Shown in pieces: positions 8,245 to 16,480 of a stretch of 64,000 nucleotides of DNA. Location: positions 3,534,001 through 3,598,000 of the forward strand of contig NZ_CP149817.1 in the NCBI RefSeq assembly GCF_037935975.1, written 5' to 3'. Numbering within the stretch: the first letter of the stretch is position 1; every line of letters begins with the position of its first letter. The stretch is from Teredinibacter turnerae. Its GTDB lineage: Bacteria > Pseudomonadota > Gammaproteobacteria > Pseudomonadales > Cellvibrionaceae. A program made the translations under genes and the position numbers. A model generated the notes under the pieces. The model did not search any database. It was not told the origin of the DNA and saw nothing but the letters and a program-made list of their open reading frames with translations.

Positions 8245-10239
8245 TTAGTTAATTTCCGTTTTGCTTCCCTTAATAACGACTTTGCCAGACCCTTTCACAG
8301 TAATGTTTTTTCCGGATATCTGGATATCGCCATTAGAAGACATAACAATTTTCGCAGAGCCTGTTTGTAGCGTAATTTTTTTATCTGCCTTAAGCGTTAT
8401 TTCTTTTGCTGAGAGCCCATACTCTTTGGTCACTTTCTCTACATAGGTCCCATCAACGCTCTCTTTGAGGTCTTTCGCCACACTGATCGTCATGTTCTTA
8501 CCGATAGTCTCTGTGTGGTTAGCCCCGACTTCCAGCTTTTTGTCTTCACCGATGGATTCAGTGTGATTTTTACCTACAGATATATCCTTATTTTCACCAA
8601 TGGATTCAGATTCATTCTTGCCGACAGTCTTCGAACGGTCTTTTCCAATACTCGATTTTTCGTTGTCACCGATACTCTTTGTACGATTGTGGTCTACCGT
8701 GTGGGTCTCGTCGTTTTCCACCTCAGTATCGAGATTCATCTCCGCGTGAACGTATATCTGTTCCGCGCCTTTTTTATCGTCAAATCTTAATTCATTACAA
8801 TTAGAGCCCGTGCCATTTTTGGACGATCGAGTTCTGAATCCGCTTTGGGTTTTTGAGTTGAACGGCGGTTTGTTTTTACCATTGTACACAGAGCCGGTAA
8901 TTATCGGCCGATCAGGATCACCATCCAAAAAATCAACTATGACCTCGTGCCCGATACGAGGGACAAACGAAGCGCCCCACTGATTACCGGCCCAGGCTTG
9001 CATTACGCGCAGGTAACAAGAGCTGTTTTCGTCGTTTTTACCTTCCCGATCCCATATAAACTGGACTTTCACACGGTTGTATTCATCGAGATATATTTCT
9101 TCGCCCGATGGACCGACCACCACTGCGGACTGAGGCCCACGCATAACCGGTCGAGTATGTACTCTCGCTGGCCGAATATGTATGTCTGCGGGGATACATG
9201 TGAACTGATTTCGGTACGACGAACTCGTACTGTCGTGTAGCCCATAGCTGTGGTCATGAGCCTGAACAATAACGCTCGTAAGAACATAGTCGCCTTTTTC
9301 CGCCGCCGACTCGTGCTTACCAAGGGAGAATCTTCCGCCTGCATAAAAGCTGGCACAATTACTGGCGCCTTGTACCGCGTTTTTTCCAGCCTCTTCAGAA
9401 TCCATGCGAATTTTCGCTAGATCAGCACCTTTCGCAAAATCATATACGCCCGGGTATTCGTAGTGCTCGAAGTTTTTGTTTTTAGCAAATTTGCTGGCTG
9501 AAATAGTATTCGCTGTCAGGTCTTTGGTGGGCTCTTTGAAGTTGTAGTCGTTTAGCGTCCACTGTCCCTTTCTAAACTGATGCAAGTGTTGCCACTGGTT
9601 AATGTGAGTATCACCCGAGGTACCACGAGAGTATTCGGCTTCTGATTCTGTCACCGCGTCAAAGGCATTTTTTTGATCTACAAGAACGAGAGTGTGCTTC
9701 GCCGAGTCGTGCTTAAAGTAATAAGTAATCCCTTCTTCCTCGAGCAAGCGAGAAATAAAGTGAAAATCACTTTCATTGTGCTGAATACAATATTCTCGAG
9801 CACTGCCACCTTCTGCTTTAAACTCATAGTCGGAGAATCCGAGATCTGCAAATATAGAAGTAACAATTTCCTTTGTGTTCTTTTCCTGGAAAATTCGGTG
9901 GTCGTTGGTTTGAGTAAGAAACCACAACCACGGAGAAAGCCGCATTCTGTATTCGCGGAATGTTGCGCTGGCGCCCTGGCCAAGTACTTCTCCGTATACG
10001 AACGAAGTGATAAATCCGTTAAAATCGCGGCCTTTTTTGTCGTTAACAGTAACCGTACATGTCTTTCCTACAATATCATCCGGATTTATTTCGAGATCTT
10101 CAGAAATACAAGTGATATGAAAGTCGAACAGCCCAGATACCAGCTCCTGGCCACTAAAGTCAGTAAGTAAAAGAGTGTCGTCGGCCAGCGAAAACTGACT
10201 AATTTGAATTAAGCGGTTGCCTTGACTGAACTGGCCCAT
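8245..10239 (-). CDS. vgrG: Type VI secretion spike protein VgrG (TssI)
   Basis: The 664-residue protein has the complete VgrG architecture: a gp27-like N-terminal half (residues ~1-370, with FHFISRLLEEEGITYYF), a gp5 OB-fold (~380-465, RVKVQFIWDREGKNDENSSCYLRVMQAWAG and GHEVIVDFLDGDPDRPIITGSVYN), and a C-terminal beta-helix needle. The needle contains about nine consecutive eight-residue repeats of the form x-x-[I/V]-G-x-[N/D]-x-x. No enzymatic extension follows, so it is a structural rather than an evolved VgrG. Together with Hcp it forms the puncturing device of the T6SS. The core sheath and baseplate genes are not in this window. Confidence 0.95.
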   Translation of the reverse strand: MGQFSQGNRLIQISQFSLADDTLLLTDFSGQELVSGLFDFHITCISEDLEINPDDIVGKTCTVTVNDKKGRDFNGFITSFVYGEVLGQGASATFREYRMRLSPWLWFLTQTNDHRIFQEKNTKEIVTSIFADLGFSDYEFKAEGGSAREYCIQHNESDFHFISRLLEEEGITYYFKHDSAKHTLVLVDQKNAFDAVTESEAEYSRGTSGDTHINQWQHLHQFRKGQWTLNDYNFKEPTKDLTANTISASKFAKNKNFEHYEYPGVYDFAKGADLAKIRMDSEEAGKNAVQGASNCASFYAGGRFSLGKHESAAEKGDYVLTSVIVQAHDHSYGLHDSTSSSYRNQFTCIPADIHIRPARVHTRPVMRGPQSAVVVGPSGEEIYLDEYNRVKVQFIWDREGKNDENSSCYLRVMQAWAGNQWGASFVPRIGHEVIVDFLDGDPDRPIITGSVYNGKNKPPFNSKTQSGFRTRSSKNGTGSNCNELRFDDKKGAEQIYVHAEMNLDTEVENDETHTVDHNRTKSIGDNEKSSIGKDRSKTVGKNESESIGENKDISVGKNHTESIGEDKKLEVGANHTETIGKNMTISVAKDLKESVDGTYVEKVTKEYGLSAKEITLKADKKITLQTGSAKIVMSSNGDIQISGKNITVKGSGKVVIKGSKTEIN
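8455..8685 (-). repeat. 24-bp coding repeats in the VgrG needle
   Basis: This stretch encodes about nine tandem octapeptides (KSIGDNEK, SSIGKDRS, KTVGKNES, ESIGENKD, ISVGKNHT, ESIGEDKK, LEVGANHT, ETIGKNMT, ISVAKDLK). The repeat period matches rungs of the triple-stranded beta-helix of T6SS needles. The DNA copies are diverged in sequence but keep the reading frame, so copy number could vary by slippage or recombination and change needle length. Boundaries are approximate. Confidence 0.75.
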
Positions 10240-10390
10240 ATTGCGTTAAAGACTCCATGTGGACTTTGCTCCCAAATCTAGGATAGAACGCGCACGCGTT
10301 TACGTTTAGACCAAGCGGTGGCTACATTTGTACAGTCCCTAGCAAAGTAGCTACGCACCGAGAGAGCGCAGAGAATACTGCCAATGCAAA

Positions 10391-10420
10391 ACCCCTGGAC
10401 AGAGAAACACTGCCCAGGGA
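10391..10420 (-). terminator. Hairpin terminator after hcp
   Basis: CCCTGG (10393-10398) pairs with CCAGGG (10414-10419), and on the minus strand the stem is followed by a short T-rich run (GGTTTTG). It lies between hcp and vgrG, so it could reduce transcription into vgrG and give the usual excess of Hcp over VgrG. Confidence 0.6.
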
Positions 10421-10452
10421 TTATTTTCAAAACGGTAAGTTTTGATGAAAAC

Positions 10453-10935
10453 TTACTGGGGCTTGGCAGCCTTAAGATCGTAACCAACACGCTGTGGGCT
10501 TGCGCTCTTATTGGTTGCGTCAAAGTCGAGATAGTTGACCTCGATACCACAGAAACTAACAGTGATGCTTTCGAGAGGGTCGCCTTCTGAGTTCGCGGAG
10601 ACGCTGTAACCGCTAACCAGACATTCGGTCAGCGTGTAAGTCATAAACTCAGTAACCTTGTCAGAACCGGTTTGAACAAACTTGATTACGACTTTTTTGC
10701 CTTCAGAAACGCTTGTTGCTTCCTGAAAAATTGAAGTGCATGAGTTGTCGGCCAGCTTGGTTAGAGTGATTTCGCTGAAAGCTGGTCGGTTAGCTTCACG
10801 GTTCGCGCAATTACCAACTTCCATGGTAATTGAACGACCAACACCGAAGCTGAATGTATCTACAGACATATGCTTTGAGTAACCGTCTGCAGTTACATTA
10901 CCTTCAATGCCTTCCCACTCAATGTAAATTGCCAT
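10453..10935 (-). CDS. hcp: Type VI secretion tube protein Hcp (TssD)
   Basis: The 160-residue protein starts MAIYIEWEGIEGNVTADGY and contains the conserved SFGVGRSI, TLTKLAD-S and ITVSFCGIEVNY segments of Hcp, the hexameric ring protein that builds the inner T6SS tube and carries small effectors. A strong Shine-Dalgarno (AGGAGA) precedes ATG 10935. No C-terminal extension is present, so it is not an evolved Hcp. It is the first gene of the six-gene island. A perfect dyad at 10960-10980 sits in its leader or promoter. Confidence 0.93.
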   Translation of the reverse strand: MAIYIEWEGIEGNVTADGYSKHMSVDTFSFGVGRSITMEVGNCANREANRPAFSEITLTKLADNSCTSIFQEATSVSEGKKVVIKFVQTGSDKVTEFMTYTLTECLVSGYSVSANSEGDPLESITVSFCGIEVNYLDFDATNKSASPQRVGYDLKAAKPQ

Positions 10936-10959
10936 TAACTTTCTCCTGTTGTTAAAGAT

Positions 10960-10980
10960 GAATCATTACCACAATGATTC
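10960..10980. promoter_or_regulatory. Perfect 8-bp inverted repeat upstream of hcp
   Basis: GAATCATT (10960-10967) and AATGATTC (10973-10980) form a perfect dyad with a 5-bp spacer, 25-45 bp upstream of the hcp start. It could be an operator for the T6SS island or a leader stem-loop. No protein can be assigned to it from sequence alone. Confidence 0.45.
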
Positions 10981-11596
10981 TTCGATGCTACTAGCTGGCA
11001 CCTGAATTTCGTATTGGCGCAACAAACATTACAAATGCCATCGAAGCGGTTTTAGTAATATCCCTTTCTGGCAATAATTATCGCAATTGCTCATGAAAGC
11101 CGAAATGTTAGCCCATAAAGACGCTATAAACAACGTGCTAAATTCACATAATATTTAAGAAAAATAGTACGCTGGATAAAACTAAAACGAGTGTAACGCG
11201 CGGCTTTCATTTTTCATTCAAACAAGCGCTTGCGGCGTGATTACCTTCACATTATTTTTTAGATCTTTATCGCTCTCCAGTCGCTTTAATTATTTTGCAT
11301 TTAATGAATTTTTTATATTGATAAAACTACGCAATTTTCATGAGTTTTTTATCAGGCTTCATTTTTGGGTTTCGCCTGCTCCTTGCAATGGTAACCACCC
11401 ACCCAAGGGCTGTGTATAGCGTTTCACGAATTAATAGAACACGCAGCCTGGCGCATGAGGCGTCCTTGCTCACCAAAAAAGAAAATTTGTACGCCAGGCA
11501 ACGCGTTACCCATTCCCCGAGCCCCAAGCGCTAAACCCATTGATTCATATCAACCTAAAAGGGCACAATACGCGCTTCAATACGCTATCGAAAAAA
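10981..11596. other. Long intergenic region between divergent hcp and nrdJ
   Basis: This AT-rich stretch separates the divergent hcp and nrdJ genes and must hold promoters for both. Short open frames here (for example around 11237-11534) have no start-site signal and unlikely composition, so I do not call them genes. I looked for a cobalamin riboswitch in front of the B12-dependent reductase and saw no B12 box. A weak sigma70-like pair upstream of nrdJ (TTGATT near 11541, CACAAT near 11565) is possible. Confidence 0.4.
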
Positions 11597-11612
11597 ACAC
11601 CATATATTGGGG
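11597..11612 (+). promoter_or_regulatory. Candidate NrdR box upstream of nrdJ
   Basis: ACACCATATATTGGGG agrees with the palindromic NrdR-box consensus (ACACwATATATwGTGT) at 13 of 16 positions. It ends 6 bp before the nrdJ ATG and overlaps its Shine-Dalgarno region. A weaker possible partner starts near 11563. NrdR boxes normally occur in pairs about three helical turns apart, so the call is tentative. Confidence 0.4.
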
Positions 11613-11618
11613 TATAGG

Positions 11619-13778
11619 ATGAATCAAACCACTACCAATAGGCATTCCCGCGAGAATGGCGCGAGTTCAAAAAACAACCACGCCAGCGAGATCCCGCCGC
11701 TCCAAGCGGCTTCAGAAGACATCTGGGATAAGAAATATCGGCTTAAAGATAGCCACGGGACGCCTGTAGACGAGTCAATACACGCCACGCGCGAGCGAGT
11801 TGCCAAGGCTCTGTCTTCGGTTGAAAAGTCGAAACGAACTCATTGGGAAAAGGAGTTCATCTGGGCACTAGAAAATGGTGCTATACCTGCTGGCCGAATC
11901 ATCTCCAACGCCGGAGCACAAGAATATAAACCCGCCACTTCGACCATTAATTGTACAGTGTCTGGTACTATCAACGACTCCATGCACGGCATTCTCGAAA
12001 AGAACCTCGAAGCTGGGCTTACGTTGAAAGCGGGCTGCGGCATTGGCTATGAGTTTTCCACTTTGCGCCCAAAAGGCGCTTATGTATCTGGCGCCGGAGC
12101 CTATACTTCGGGTCCACTCTCTTTCATGGATATTTTTGACAAGATGTGCTTTACCGTGTCTTCTGCTGGCGGACGACGCGGAGCACAGATGGCCACATTT
12201 GACGTCCATCATCCTGACGTTCAGGATTTTATCCGCGCAAAACGCGAGGACGGCAAGCTGCGCCAGTTCAACCTAAGCCTCCTGATCACCGACGATTTTA
12301 TTCGCGCAGTTAAAGAGGACACCGATTGGGCGCTGTCCTTCCCGCTCTCCCAGCGCGACATGGAACACAAACCAGTAGATTTGAATGACGATACTCAGGT
12401 GGTATGGCGCCGTGTGCCGGCTAAAGACAAGTACATCACCAATGAAGAAGGACTCACTGCGTGTCGTATTTATAAATCGATTCCGGCCAAGCGATTGTGG
12501 AACCAAATAATGAGCTCCACTTACGATTTCGCCGAGCCTGGATTTATCCTGATCGACCGCGTAAACGACCAGAACAACAACTGGTTTTGTGAGAATATTC
12601 GCGCAACAAATCCCTGTGGTGAGCAGCCGCTACCACCCTACGGGAGTTGCTTACTCGGCTCAGTAAACCTGACGGGATTTGTCGAAGAACCCTTCACTGA
12701 AAACGCTCGCTTCAACTGGGAAAAATACCGTAAAGTCGTTGCTATTTTCACCCGTATGCTCGACAACGTGGTCGAAATAAATGGCCTCGCGCTTGAACAA
12801 CAGCGCGACGAAATCACACGTAAACGACGCCACGGGATGGGCTTTCTGGGTTTGGGCTCTACTCTCGCTCTACTCAAAATTCCTTACGGCAGCTCCGCTT
12901 CCATCGCGTTCACGGAGCAAGTCAGCCGCGAATTGGCGATTACCGGCTGGCGGGAGGGGTTAAGCCTTGCCAAAGAAAAAGGTATGGCGCCGGTGCTTGC
13001 AGACGAGTACGACGTTACCGAGGCAATGCTTCGCATGCGTCCGGCAATGGCGGCGGATGGCTTGAAGGCGGGTGACAAAGTCAAAGGCAGCGTGTTGTTC
13101 AGTCGATACAGCAACTATATGAACAAGTTAGCGGAGGAGGACCCGCAGCTGCTGGCCGATCTGGCGGAGCATGGCTGTCGCTTCACCCACCACTCATCGA
13201 TAGCGCCTACCGGAACCATTTCGCTATCCCTGGCAAACAACGCGAGCAACGGTATCGAACCCAGTTTCGCGCACCATTACTCAAGGAACATTATCCGCGA
13301 GGGTAAAAAGTCCAAAGAAAAGGTTGATGTATTTTCGTACGAACTTCTGGCGTATCGCCACTTGGTTGACAGTGAAGCAGGCCCCAATGATCTCCCCGAG
13401 TACTTTGTTTCCGCCGATAGTGTCGCCCCAAGCCAACATGTCGATGTGCAGGCCGCTGCGCAAAAGTGGGTGGATTCTTCAATATCGAAGACGATCAACG
13501 TACCCACAAATATCAGCTATGAAGCCTTCAAGGATATTTACCTCTACGCGTATGACCAGGGTTTGAAAGGCTGCACCACGTTCCGTTTCAATCCTGAAGC
13601 GTTTCAGGGAGTGTTGGTTAAAGAAGAAGATCTGGCCAACACCACTTACGAGTTCAGTCTGGACGACGGCACCACGCTGGCCGTAAAAGGCAACGAAATG
13701 ATCGAGTATGATGGCGAACAGCACACCGCCGCCAACCTGTACGACGCCTTAAAAGAAGGCTACTACGGTAAGCTTTGA
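11619..13778 (+). CDS. nrdJ: B12-dependent (class II) ribonucleotide reductase, catalytic part
   Basis: The 719-residue protein reduces ribonucleotides to deoxyribonucleotides with an adenosylcobalamin-generated thiyl radical. Visible family features are NCTVSGTINDSMHGIL, GCGIGYEFSTLRPKGAYVSG, SSAGGRRGAQMATF, the active-site loop NPCGEQPLPPYGSCLLGSVNL, and PTGTISL near the C-terminus. This is the split enzyme known from Pseudomonas aeruginosa as NrdJa, with the C-terminal part in the next gene. I chose ATG 11619 (GGGG about 7 bp upstream) over TTG 11607. Being class II, it works with or without oxygen, useful for a nitrogen fixer in low-oxygen niches. A candidate NrdR box overlaps the leader. 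Confidence 0.93.
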   Translation: MNQTTTNRHSRENGASSKNNHASEIPPLQAASEDIWDKKYRLKDSHGTPVDESIHATRERVAKALSSVEKSKRTHWEKEFIWALENGAIPAGRIISNAGAQEYKPATSTINCTVSGTINDSMHGILEKNLEAGLTLKAGCGIGYEFSTLRPKGAYVSGAGAYTSGPLSFMDIFDKMCFTVSSAGGRRGAQMATFDVHHPDVQDFIRAKREDGKLRQFNLSLLITDDFIRAVKEDTDWALSFPLSQRDMEHKPVDLNDDTQVVWRRVPAKDKYITNEEGLTACRIYKSIPAKRLWNQIMSSTYDFAEPGFILIDRVNDQNNNWFCENIRATNPCGEQPLPPYGSCLLGSVNLTGFVEEPFTENARFNWEKYRKVVAIFTRMLDNVVEINGLALEQQRDEITRKRRHGMGFLGLGSTLALLKIPYGSSASIAFTEQVSRELAITGWREGLSLAKEKGMAPVLADEYDVTEAMLRMRPAMAADGLKAGDKVKGSVLFSRYSNYMNKLAEEDPQLLADLAEHGCRFTHHSSIAPTGTISLSLANNASNGIEPSFAHHYSRNIIREGKKSKEKVDVFSYELLAYRHLVDSEAGPNDLPEYFVSADSVAPSQHVDVQAAAQKWVDSSISKTINVPTNISYEAFKDIYLYAYDQGLKGCTTFRFNPEAFQGVLVKEEDLANTTYEFSLDDGTTLAVKGNEMIEYDGEQHTAANLYDALKEGYYGKL

Positions 13779-13788
13779 GGAAAATGTT

Positions 13789-14481
13789 ATGAGCGTTGTA
13801 AAAATTGACAAGAAAATCACGGGTTACGCCATTCAAAAGAATGGCGCTACTGAAACAGAAGTTAGACAGGAAGAAAGCGCAAAGCCGGCTATCGAGCATA
13901 TGCACGAAAACGTAAGCCGTCCGGAGATGCTGGTGGGTGCGACCTACAAGGTCAAAACTCCCCTGTCGGATCACGCACTATACATAACCATTAATGACAT
14001 TATCCTCAATCCAAATACCGATCATGAGGTTCGTCGCCCGTTCGAAATATTTATCAACTCCAAAAATATGGACCATTTCCAGTGGGTTGTTGCTTTGACC
14101 CGAGTGATTTCAGCGGTGTTCCGCAAAGGTGGTGACGTTACTTTTCTCGCTGAAGAGTTGAAAGCCGTGTTCGATCCTAAAGGCGGGTATTTCAAGAGTG
14201 GCGGACGCTTTATGCCATCCCTGGTCGCTGAAATCGGTGAAGCCATCGAGTCTCACCTGAAAACCATCGGTTTGATTCAAGAGGAAGAGCTTACCGATGC
14301 ACAAAAACAAATACTGGCGGAAAAGCGTTCAGAGTACGAGCAATCCCAGGGGAAAAAGCCTACAGATTCCGAGGACTTTCCTGAGGGCGCTCAGCTCTGT
14401 ATGAAGTGCTACACCAAGGCAATGATCCTGATGGACGGCTGTATGACCTGTTTGAGCTGCGGCAACTCGAAATGTGGCTAG
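13789..14481 (+). CDS. nrdJb: Class II ribonucleotide reductase accessory subunit NrdJb
   Basis: The 230-residue protein follows nrdJ by 10 bp with a good Shine-Dalgarno (GAGGAAAA). It has the NrdJb pattern: a TSCPD-type core (YKVKTPLSDHALYITIND, FEIFINSKNMDHFQWVVALTRVISAVFRKGGD) and a C-terminal Cys cluster (CMKCYTKAMILMDGCMTCLSCGNSKCG) that may bind zinc or pass electrons to the catalytic subunit. In P. aeruginosa both NrdJa and NrdJb are needed for the class II enzyme. A weak hairpin near 14583-14608 may end the operon. Confidence 0.9.
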   Translation: MSVVKIDKKITGYAIQKNGATETEVRQEESAKPAIEHMHENVSRPEMLVGATYKVKTPLSDHALYITINDIILNPNTDHEVRRPFEIFINSKNMDHFQWVVALTRVISAVFRKGGDVTFLAEELKAVFDPKGGYFKSGGRFMPSLVAEIGEAIESHLKTIGLIQEEELTDAQKQILAEKRSEYEQSQGKKPTDSEDFPEGAQLCMKCYTKAMILMDGCMTCLSCGNSKCG

Positions 14482-14644
14482 ATTGGGGTTTAAATCGGCA
14501 GTTACCACCCCAAATATCCGATGTAGCCTAAACTTTTAGCGATTCGTATTGCCTAAAAATCAGCGTTAACGCTCTCATCACAGCCTCTTGCTTTTTTCAG
14601 GGGGCTTTGTAAGATGAGAGTAATTCTTAATCCGGAGATAATCA

Positions 14645-15328
14645 ATGCAAGAGCTATATACTCAAACTGCAACGCATAGCGCGTCATTCAACGCTAGTAA
14701 GGTGTTGCGCAATACCTATGCCCTGCTGGCGATGACAATCGCCTGGAGTGCAGTCACTGCGTTCGTATCAATGGCTGCTGGTGTTGGCCATGGCATGGCG
14801 TTAGTGATGAACTTGGTCGCTTTAGGCCTGCTTTGGTTTGTACTGCCACGAACAGCGAATTCCAGCTCGGGAATTCTCGTGGTATTCGCTTTTACCGGGC
14901 TATTGGGCGCAGGCTTGGGCCCGATGCTCAACCATTATCTCGCCATGGCTAATGGCGGTGCGATCATAATGCAAGCGCTAGGGGCAACAGCGCTGGTATT
15001 CCTCGCGTTGTCGGGCTACGTACTCACTACCGGTAAAGATTTCAGCTTCATGGGCGGCTTCCTGTTTGTCGGGCTGATTGTGGCGTTGATCTCTGGCCTG
15101 GGTATGGTGGTCGCTGGCTTTTTTGGGGTAGCGATTTCCGGCTTCGCGCTCGCGCTTAATGCCCTGATTGTGCTGTTAATGTCTGGCTTTATTTTGTTCG
15201 ACACCAGTAGGATCATCCATGGCGGTGAGACTAATTACCTGATGGCGACCACCGCACTCTACCTGGACATTTTGAACCTGTTTACCAGTCTGTTGCATTT
15301 GATCGGCGCCTTCTCTAACGACGATTAA
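14645..15328 (+). CDS. yccA: Bax inhibitor-1/YccA family membrane protein
   Basis: The 227-residue protein is almost wholly hydrophobic with about seven transmembrane helices from residue ~23 on, and ends in the family-typical TALYLDILNLFTSLLHLIGAFSNDD. E. coli YccA is an inner-membrane substrate and modulator of the FtsH protease; relatives in this family are calcium-leak channels. GGAGA precedes ATG 14645. It has its own strong terminator and stands alone between nrdJb and tusD. Confidence 0.9.
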   Translation: MQELYTQTATHSASFNASKVLRNTYALLAMTIAWSAVTAFVSMAAGVGHGMALVMNLVALGLLWFVLPRTANSSSGILVVFAFTGLLGAGLGPMLNHYLAMANGGAIIMQALGATALVFLALSGYVLTTGKDFSFMGGFLFVGLIVALISGLGMVVAGFFGVAISGFALALNALIVLLMSGFILFDTSRIIHGGETNYLMATTALYLDILNLFTSLLHLIGAFSNDD

Positions 15329-15352
15329 TAGTGAGTTCGCAGCTACACCTCC

Positions 15353-15378
15353 AAACGGCCCCTGATGGGGCCGTTTTA
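15353..15378 (+). terminator. Rho-independent terminator after yccA
   Basis: AACGGCCCC (15354-15362) pairs with GGGGCCGTT (15367-15375) around a TGAT loop, followed by TTTATATT. Confidence 0.85.
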
Positions 15379-15507
15379 TATTGGGGGGCGAAACGCCAAA
15401 CGAACAAGTTCGACCGCTGAACAACATCGCCACCACGTCAGCTTAGTGAAACAGACAAAGAAACGTTTTTTACAGAGGGTCGTCAGTAAGCTGCGCACAG
15501 AACACGT

Positions 15508-15870
15508 ATGAAATTTCTTGTTTCTATCAACGCTGCACCAGAGTCCGCAACAGCACAGACGTCTCTCGAATTTACAGAGCGCCTTTTGCAGGCTGATCAC
15601 ACAGTTGTCTTACTATTCTTCTACGCGGAAGGCGTTCGCAATGCCTATTCTGGTAGCGCGATATCCGCGCGTTGGGCTGCGCTCATTAGCCAATATTCGT
15701 TAACCGCCCTTTGTTGCTCGAACTCAGCTGCCGAATACGCATTAACCAGCGAAGGCTCACTCACAGCCGGCTTTGAAATCGGTGGCATTGCTCAACTCAC
15801 TACGACCGCCGCCGCAGATGCCGAACGCTGCATTACCTTTGGCACGCGCAAGGGACACGCGCCTCTTTGA
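15508..15870 (+). CDS. tusD: tRNA 2-thiolation sulfur relay subunit TusD
   Basis: The 120-residue DsrE-fold protein begins MKFLVSINAAPES, with the sulfur-carrying Cys in LTALCCSNSAAEYAL (Cys69/70, equivalent to the active Cys78 of E. coli TusD). TusD accepts persulfide from TusA within the TusBCD hexamer and passes it through TusE to MnmA for s2U34 formation in tRNA Lys, Glu and Gln. Its stop overlaps the TTG start of tusC. The order tusD-tusC-tusB is canonical. Confidence 0.9.
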   Translation: MKFLVSINAAPESATAQTSLEFTERLLQADHTVVLLFFYAEGVRNAYSGSAISARWAALISQYSLTALCCSNSAAEYALTSEGSLTAGFEIGGIAQLTTTAAADAERCITFGTRKGHAPL

Positions 15871-16190
15871 ACAATACACACTTGCTTATTACTGCATCGC
15901 TGGACGCGCCGAGAAATCAACTCGCAGCGGCTATAGACGCGTTTGTAACCTGTGAAATCTTCGGGATCAACGCTAATTTAGTGTTCTTCTGCAACACGGA
16001 AGCAACCTCTCACGCCAATGTGAAATACGTCGTCGAACGCTGTGGCGAAATAGCGGATAAGCCGTTTGACTGGGTTTGGGAAACGACGCATGTCGAACCC
16101 ACTCTGCTCGACCCTTTCCCTTGCCCGCCACTGACTCCAGGTCAGTTCAGAGCAATAGCCGCGGCCAGCGAGCATTACCTGGATTTCTAA
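15867..16190 (+). CDS. tusC: Sulfur relay subunit TusC
   Basis: The 107-residue DsrF-like protein is part of the TusBCD sulfurtransferase complex. The only sensible start is TTG at 15867, overlapping the tusD stop (TTGA), with no ATG near the N-terminus. The body shows the DsrE/F fold with an inserted Cys-containing strand (ANLVFFCNTEA) and ends QFRAIAAASEHYLDF, close to the family C-terminus. Translation is probably coupled to tusD. Confidence 0.85.
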   Translation: MNNTHLLITASLDAPRNQLAAAIDAFVTCEIFGINANLVFFCNTEATSHANVKYVVERCGEIADKPFDWVWETTHVEPTLLDPFPCPPLTPGQFRAIAAASEHYLDF

Positions 16191-16191
16191 T

Positions 16192-16479
16192 ATGGCACTC
16201 CACCTCTTTAATATGGAAGGCTCCGCGTCCTCAAAGGCCCTGAGGGAACGCTTAACGTACACCCTAGGGTTATGCGACCAACGAGACACTCTCGTTGTTA
16301 TGCACCCTCCAGAAGGTGCGTTAGCTAAAATGGAATTAGATTTGAACCACTACCCTTGCAAGGTTTATATTCTCGCGCCCTCGGGCAGTAGCAACACTGC
16401 ACCCGAGATAGAAAAGGTTACAGTGGACGATCTTGTCCTGCTGTGCGCCCAGTCCCCAAAGATTAAAAGTTGGTATTAG
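16192..16479 (+). CDS. tusB: Sulfur relay subunit TusB
   Basis: The 95-residue DsrH/TusB-family protein starts MALHLFNMEGSASSKAL and ends VDDLVLLCAQSPKIKSWY; the final SPKIKSWY and the preceding Cys region are typical. It completes the TusBCD heterohexamer. It lies one base after tusC and one base before trmA. The usual downstream partner tusE is not here and must be elsewhere. Confidence 0.88.
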   Translation: MALHLFNMEGSASSKALRERLTYTLGLCDQRDTLVVMHPPEGALAKMELDLNHYPCKVYILAPSGSSNTAPEIEKVTVDDLVLLCAQSPKIKSWY

Positions 16480-16480
16480 A

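Noticed and set aside
9673-10170. 165-codon plus-strand open frame
   Set aside because: Antisense to vgrG with no coding signs.
10936-11618. Cobalamin riboswitch in front of the B12-dependent reductase
   Set aside because: I looked for a B12 box and the surrounding conserved stems and found neither.
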